A DNA stretch of 64,000 bases from Paenibacillus sp. PastM-3 (GTDB lineage Bacteria; Bacillota; Bacilli; Paenibacillales; Paenibacillaceae): positions 124,001 through 188,000 of the forward strand of contig NZ_JARXXP010000010.1 in the NCBI RefSeq assembly GCF_029893965.1, written 5' to 3'. The position numbers were made by a program, and so were the translations under genes. Shown piece by piece: positions 60,308 through 64,000 of the stretch. The number at the start of each line of letters is the position of its first letter. Position 1 is the stretch's first letter. The notes beneath the pieces were generated by a model, which worked only from the letters and a program-made list of their open reading frames with translations, had not been told where the DNA came from and did not search any database.

Positions 60308-61765
60308 ATGAGTTTTGAGATTGTAGAGGCTACTATTCCGGAGATTCAAGCTGCACTTGACGCCAGAGAAATCACTTCCCGGCAGCTGGTGCTCATGTAT
60401 TACGAACGCATTGCCGAGCATGACAAAAACGGCCTGACGATTAACTCCGTACTGGAGATCAATCCCGATGCGCTGTTCATCGCCGAAGCTTTGGATCACG
60501 AGCGTACGCTTCAGGGGCCGCGGGGGCCGATGCACGGCATTCCGGTCTTGCTCAAGGACAATATCAATACAGGGGATAAAATGCATACCAGCGCCGGATC
60601 GCTGGCGCTTGCGGATTCTTTTGCCGGCGAGGATGCCTTCATTGTACAGAAGCTGCGCGAAGCCGGAGCCGTTATTATGGGCAAAGCCAACATGACGGAA
60701 TTCGCCAATTTCATGACGAACGGAATGCCCTCAGGCTACAGCTCGCGCGGCGGACAGGTGCTGAATCCCTATAATATCTCCACACCGACCGGCGGCTCCA
60801 GCGCCGGATCCGCTGTCGCCGTTGCCTGCAATTTCTGCACGGTGTCAGTAGGCACGGAAACGTCGGGTTCCATTCTTAATCCCGGTAATCTCGGCTCGAT
60901 CGTCGGCATCAAGCCGACCGTTGGCCTGCTCAGCCGTTCCGGCATTCTGCCGCTCTCGAACACACAGGATACGGCCGGCCCGATGGGCAGAACCGTCCGC
61001 GACGCCGTTCTGCTGCTGAACGCCATGCTCGGCCGGGATGACAGCGATGCTGCAATGGGGACAAGCACCGGCAGGGTACATGAGGACTATACAGCTTTTC
61101 TTGACCCTGGCGGGCTGAAAGGGGCGCGGATCGGAATTCCGCGGGATTATTATTTTGAAGAGCTGACGGAGAAACAGCTGGCTCTCTTCAACGCTTCTGT
61201 AGCGAAGATGCGCGAGCTTGGGGCAATCATTATTGATCCGGCTGATATCCGCACCGCACGGGAGATCAAATATTCCTCCGTTGTGCTGAACGAGTTCAAG
61301 ACTTCTCTTAATGCTTACCTGGCCAAGCTCGGACCCGGGGCAAAAATGCGGACGCTGAAGGACATCATCGACTTTAACCATGCCCATCCGCAGGAGACGC
61401 TGCGTTATGGACAATCTACATTGATAGATGCTGAGTACACCTCCTCCGGCACATTGACCGAACCGCAGTATCTGCGCGACCGGGCTACTGATCTGCGGCT
61501 CTGCAAGGAACAGGGTATAGATGCTGCCATGAAAGAGCACCAGCTGGATGCGCTGCTGTTCCCGGCCGATTTTGGCGCGAGAATCACTTCCAGATCCGGC
61601 TACCCGTCCATCGTTGTACCTTCCGGCTATACCTCGGCCGGGGCTCCGTTCGGAGTCACGTTCTCTGCACAAGCCTATCAAGAGCCGCTGCTGATCAAGC
61701 TGGCATATGCCTATGAGCAGCATTATAAGGTGCGTAAAGCTCCTTCACTGCGCAGCTTCATTTAA
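60308..61765 (+). CDS. Amidase signature-family hydrolase, 485 aa
   Basis: The Ser-cisSer-Lys triad is readable: Lys83 in VLLKDNINT, the cis Ser164 in TGGSSAGSAVA, and the nucleophile Ser188 in GTETSGSILN, with the spacing of 24 residues seen in GatA. The family hydrolyses amides and transfers ammonia; since no gatB or gatC neighbour is present and the C-terminus differs, a free amidase is more likely than the tRNA amidotransferase subunit. Starts at ATG 60308. The ribosome site is weak (GAGAGAAAG). Confidence 0.88.
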   Translation: MSFEIVEATIPEIQAALDAREITSRQLVLMYYERIAEHDKNGLTINSVLEINPDALFIAEALDHERTLQGPRGPMHGIPVLLKDNINTGDKMHTSAGSLALADSFAGEDAFIVQKLREAGAVIMGKANMTEFANFMTNGMPSGYSSRGGQVLNPYNISTPTGGSSAGSAVAVACNFCTVSVGTETSGSILNPGNLGSIVGIKPTVGLLSRSGILPLSNTQDTAGPMGRTVRDAVLLLNAMLGRDDSDAAMGTSTGRVHEDYTAFLDPGGLKGARIGIPRDYYFEELTEKQLALFNASVAKMRELGAIIIDPADIRTAREIKYSSVVLNEFKTSLNAYLAKLGPGAKMRTLKDIIDFNHAHPQETLRYGQSTLIDAEYTSSGTLTEPQYLRDRATDLRLCKEQGIDAAMKEHQLDALLFPADFGARITSRSGYPSIVVPSGYTSAGAPFGVTFSAQAYQEPLLIKLAYAYEQHYKVRKAPSLRSFI

Positions 61766-61782
61766 GCCGGCAGCCAATCCGC

Positions 61783-61977
61783 TTACTCCGCAGCTATGCC
61801 CATGTGCCTGTTGCCTGCGTGTGACAGCTCCCAGGTACGCAGCTCATAGCTGCGGATGCCTGTAGTGACATAAGGATCACGTTCGGCAATCCGGACGGCT
61901 TCTTCCCGTGAAGCCGCCCGGATAATGACCATGCCGCCGGGACAATCACTGAACGGGCCGCCTCCCTCTTTTTCCGG
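61783..61977 (-). pseudogene. YciI-like domain, 5'-truncated fragment
   Basis: The frame gives 64 residues, with GGPFSDCPGGMVIIRAASRE and then ERDPYVTTGIRSYELRTWEL, which is the C-terminal two-thirds of a YCII domain. A TAA stop lies directly upstream of the first codon, and no start is usable except an internal ATG. About 35 residues of the N-terminal part are missing. The fragment is next to the ypsA 3' end. Confidence 0.75.
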
Positions 61978-61992
61978 TTAAATTAAATGGCA

Positions 61993-62550
61993 CTACTCAT
62001 AATCGCTCCGGCTCTCTTCATCCGCAATATTCTGAATCTCCTCCGCCAGCATCAGATAGAATCCGTAGTCACTCTCCGCATGCAGCTTCAGCGCCCGTTC
62101 CTTCATAAATTTGGCACTACCTTCGGCCGCCTCCTCGTCGTAGAACAGGAGAATGGCATCGCTTTTGCGGAATAGCAGCTCATCCCTGGCCCTGAACTGC
62201 CAGCTCCCGTCATACGGCGCATTGCTGACTGCCCCGTAATAATCCGCTCCCGCCACAATCCGCCGGTATTCGTTCTGTTTGTCCTCCTTCCACTTCTCTT
62301 CCGGATTGGCATGGGCGGTTATGATCCCCAGCTTCAGCTGCGGATACAGCCGTTTCAGCTCCAGCACCACCTCGCAGGCCCAGAGATCCACACCGTATTG
62401 TCCGGGCGTAATCACCCAGTCCACACCGTCCTCGATCAGCGGGATGAGCCGGTTTTCCAGCGCTTTTTTGATATAGGGAATGCCCTGATGCTTATTGTCA
62501 AAAATCCCGAGCTCATGCGCACGGTAGCCTGTTACCAGTAGAGTTGTCAT
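61993..62550 (-). CDS. ypsA: YpsA-like SLOG-superfamily protein (DUF1273), 185 aa
   Basis: Nucleotide-binding Rossmann fold of the SLOG class: LLVTGYRAHELGIF at the start, DWVITPGQYGVDLWACE in the middle and AILLFYDEEAAEGSAKF near the end, as in B. subtilis YpsA, which affects cell division. The binding ligand is thought to be a nucleotide or ADP-ribose-like compound. Starts at ATG 62550 behind GAGGAG. Stand-alone. Confidence 0.85.
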   Translation of the reverse strand: MTTLLVTGYRAHELGIFDNKHQGIPYIKKALENRLIPLIEDGVDWVITPGQYGVDLWACEVVLELKRLYPQLKLGIITAHANPEEKWKEDKQNEYRRIVAGADYYGAVSNAPYDGSWQFRARDELLFRKSDAILLFYDEEAAEGSAKFMKERALKLHAESDYGFYLMLAEEIQNIADEESRSDYE

Positions 62551-62731
62551 GTGCTCCTCATTTCTGAACGGTTTCTCTTTCGTTTTCGCATTCTATCTCT
62601 CATTATATAACAATTGCTTACCCGCTTCTCCCGGAGATTACAGGATGCCGGCTTTAAGCCGGCTTTCAGGAACATTTGCTATAGTAACCACGGATTTCAG
62701 TTGAACCTTCCATATTAAAGGAGAATCGGAC

Positions 62732-63400
62732 ATGAAAAAGCACATGCCTTACAGGCTGGCCACCGGCCTGATTGCCGCCGTTCTGCTGGCAGGCTGCAGC
62801 TCCGGGAGCGGAAACACAGCCTCACACTCTGCCGTCAGCCAAAACGCCGGAACCGGGACAAACAGTACTGCCGTTCAGCCTGGAACGGGCGGGCAAAGAC
62901 CGGACGGCATGAACAGGTCTGGAATGAATATCGGTAAAATCAAAAGCATCAGCGGCAGCACCATCACCCTGTATACCGCGCAAATGCCGGAAGGACGGCC
63001 GCAGACTAACGGTGAAGGCGGACAAGGCACACCGCCTGAAGGACAGGGCACACCGCCGGAGGGCGGCAAAGACGGACAACAAGCTGACGGCCAGCAAGGC
63101 ACTCCTCCCGAAGGTGGCGCACAAAGCGGTGAAGCCGGCCAGCAGGGCGGCAGACGCCAGAGCGGCATGGGCGGCATGATGCAAAATTTCTCGGAAGAGA
63201 CGACTGACATTACCGTCACCGCCGATACGGAGTATGTCTCCGTTACCTATGAGAACGGGCAGCAGAAGGAGGCTGCATTAACTCTTACGGATCTCAAGGC
63301 TGATGATGTTATCCAATACACCCTGCAGACAGATACTGCCACAGCAGTGAAAATTACGGTTGGTTCAGGCGGCTTCGGTTTCGGCGGAGGCGGCAAATAA
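62732..63400 (+). CDS. Gly/Gln/Pro-rich exported lipoprotein, 222 aa
   Basis: Signal peptide with lipobox LLAGC, followed by a Ser/Thr/Asn-rich linker. A beta element (GKIKSISGSTITLYTAQM) is interrupted by a ~70-residue low-complexity insert of repeated GQGTPPEG-like units, then by a second beta element (TTDITVTADTEYVSVTYENG, later DDVIQYTLQTDTATAVKITV). The two flanking parts may form one DUF5666-like domain split by the repeats. Starts at ATG 62732 behind AAAGGAG. The function is unknown. The repeats could vary in number between strains. Confidence 0.7.
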   Translation: MKKHMPYRLATGLIAAVLLAGCSSGSGNTASHSAVSQNAGTGTNSTAVQPGTGGQRPDGMNRSGMNIGKIKSISGSTITLYTAQMPEGRPQTNGEGGQGTPPEGQGTPPEGGKDGQQADGQQGTPPEGGAQSGEAGQQGGRRQSGMGGMMQNFSEETTDITVTADTEYVSVTYENGQQKEAALTLTDLKADDVIQYTLQTDTATAVKITVGSGGFGFGGGGK

Positions 63401-63406
63401 ACCAGG

Positions 63407-63447
63407 AAAGAGGATGGAATCCTGAAAGGGAGCCAGCCTCTTTTTTT
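63407..63447 (+). terminator. Terminator of the Gly/Gln-rich lipoprotein gene
   Basis: GAGGATGG (63410-63417) pairs with CCAGCCTC, with one mismatch, and seven T's follow. Confidence 0.8.
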
Positions 63448-63548
63448 GCGTGCCGGACATATTTTTTAACAGAATTGACTAAATTGAAGCAGTCTTTGGA
63501 AAACTTCATATACACAGCTGTCTACTCCAGAAAAGTCGGGTGATCCCA

Positions 63549-64000
63549 TTGCTTGCTACTATCATGTCCTATATCCCGGGCTGGGCAGTGTTTGGCCAGG
63601 CAGGCATTGCCCTGCTGTTCCCCCTTCTCGCAAACAGTCTTTATAAAGGACTGTATTCGCTGGTAGGCAGTGGCAGAGCCGTGGAATCACCGGGTACCAA
63701 AAATGCCAATCCGTCCAAAGGACAGTCTGCCGCTCCGGCTGGCGTTGATCCCGCCCCTGCTCCGCGGGGATTCAGCGGCGACTATGCCGCCGACCTTAAC
63801 TATATTAAGGATACTATCGGCAGAAACTCCGATCTTCACTTTAAAGAATTTACCATGACCCGGGTGCAGCGGCAGGCTGTGCTTATCTTCGTTGACGGTA
63901 TGCAGGACGACAGGCAGCTGAACCTGCAGATCCTGCAGTATCTGATGTCTGAAGCGACCGACGAGTCACTGTCGGCTCAAGGGATGACCGTGCCGGGACT
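63549..64000 (+). CDS. GerA-family spore germination receptor subunit (partial)
   Basis: The gene runs off the right edge. The readable 150 residues hold DLNYIKDTIGRNSDLHFKEF and RQAVLIFVDGMQDDRQLNLQ, then a helix LQILQYLMSE, typical of the N-terminal soluble domain of GerAA/GerKA proteins, which sense germinants in the spore inner membrane. The N-terminal segment is hydrophobic (GIALLFPLLANSLYKGLY), which is unusual for this family, and then low-complexity. The start is uncertain: TTG 63549, GTG 63540 or ATG 63564. Confidence 0.78.
   Translation, partial: MLATIMSYIPGWAVFGQAGIALLFPLLANSLYKGLYSLVGSGRAVESPGTKNANPSKGQSAAPAGVDPAPAPRGFSGDYAADLNYIKDTIGRNSDLHFKEFTMTRVQRQAVLIFVDGMQDDRQLNLQILQYLMSEATDESLSAQGMTVPG

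Overview
The window looks like chromosome from a spore-forming, S-layer-bearing Firmicute, most likely Paenibacillus. The support is an alpha/beta-type SASP gene, the 5' end of a GerA-type germination gene, S-layer-homology (SLH) domains, strong AGGAGG ribosome binding sites, a moderately high GC content and several families of short intergenic repeats. I see no rRNA, tRNA, CRISPR array or prophage. The genus is an inference, because no search could be run.

Layout. (1) 1-6950, minus strand: a vitamin B12 uptake operon. A promoter and cobalamin riboswitch with a downstream terminator precede a 1737-residue SLH-anchored protein built like a multiplied transcobalamin. A DUF4430 lipoprotein and an EcfT-like permease cut by the window edge follow. 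(2) 6950-7930: about 1 kb without genes, holding an 8-bp tandem repeat, a diverged 92-bp duplication and an intergenic repeat family. (3) 7933-25907: an 18-kb divergent locus, the most unusual part. The minus arm encodes a secreted or membrane vWA protein, a tubulin/FtsZ-like GTPase, a second protein that looks like a tubulin-fold relative without the nucleotide loop, a polytopic vWA protein, a small beta-rich protein, a zinc-ribbon GTPase and a membrane-anchored GTPase-associated protein. The plus arm encodes a 50-residue membrane peptide, a zinc-ribbon membrane protein and a membrane-anchored exported protein. Together they suggest a cytosolic GTPase/filament module joined to extracytoplasmic vWA sensors.

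(4) 26331-32400: a coiled-coil protein, then an operon for an NMT1/SsuA-type ABC importer, a cysteine hydrolase and an MFS exporter. A strong terminator separates it from the only obvious promoter. (5) 32601-40321: an AroB-like cyclase with altered active-site residues next to an APH-type kinase, a Nudix hydrolase, ThyX, a GNAT acetyltransferase, a HelD-type helicase and a divergent IF-3 paralogue behind an attenuator-like leader. (6) 40429-44232: a second GrpE/Hsp70/J-protein set in which the J domain lacks HPD. (7) 44711-47952: a two-component system with a DUF4097 protein. (8) 48130-49640: a small decayed island with an IS200/IS605 transposase remnant, two orphan genes and a histidine-kinase remnant.

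(9) 49639-64000: mostly housekeeping and envelope genes. These are SASP, ADP-ribosylglycohydrolase, Gfo/Idh oxidoreductase, DUF1648 protein, MazG-like and MutT-like pyrophosphohydrolases, a class B PBP, a YceI-like protein, a second two-component system, a small unknown protein, a DUF6612-type lipoprotein, an amidase, a YciI fragment, YpsA, a Gly/Gln-rich lipoprotein and a partial gerA-type gene. Family assignments come from reading motifs. Domain borders are approximate.
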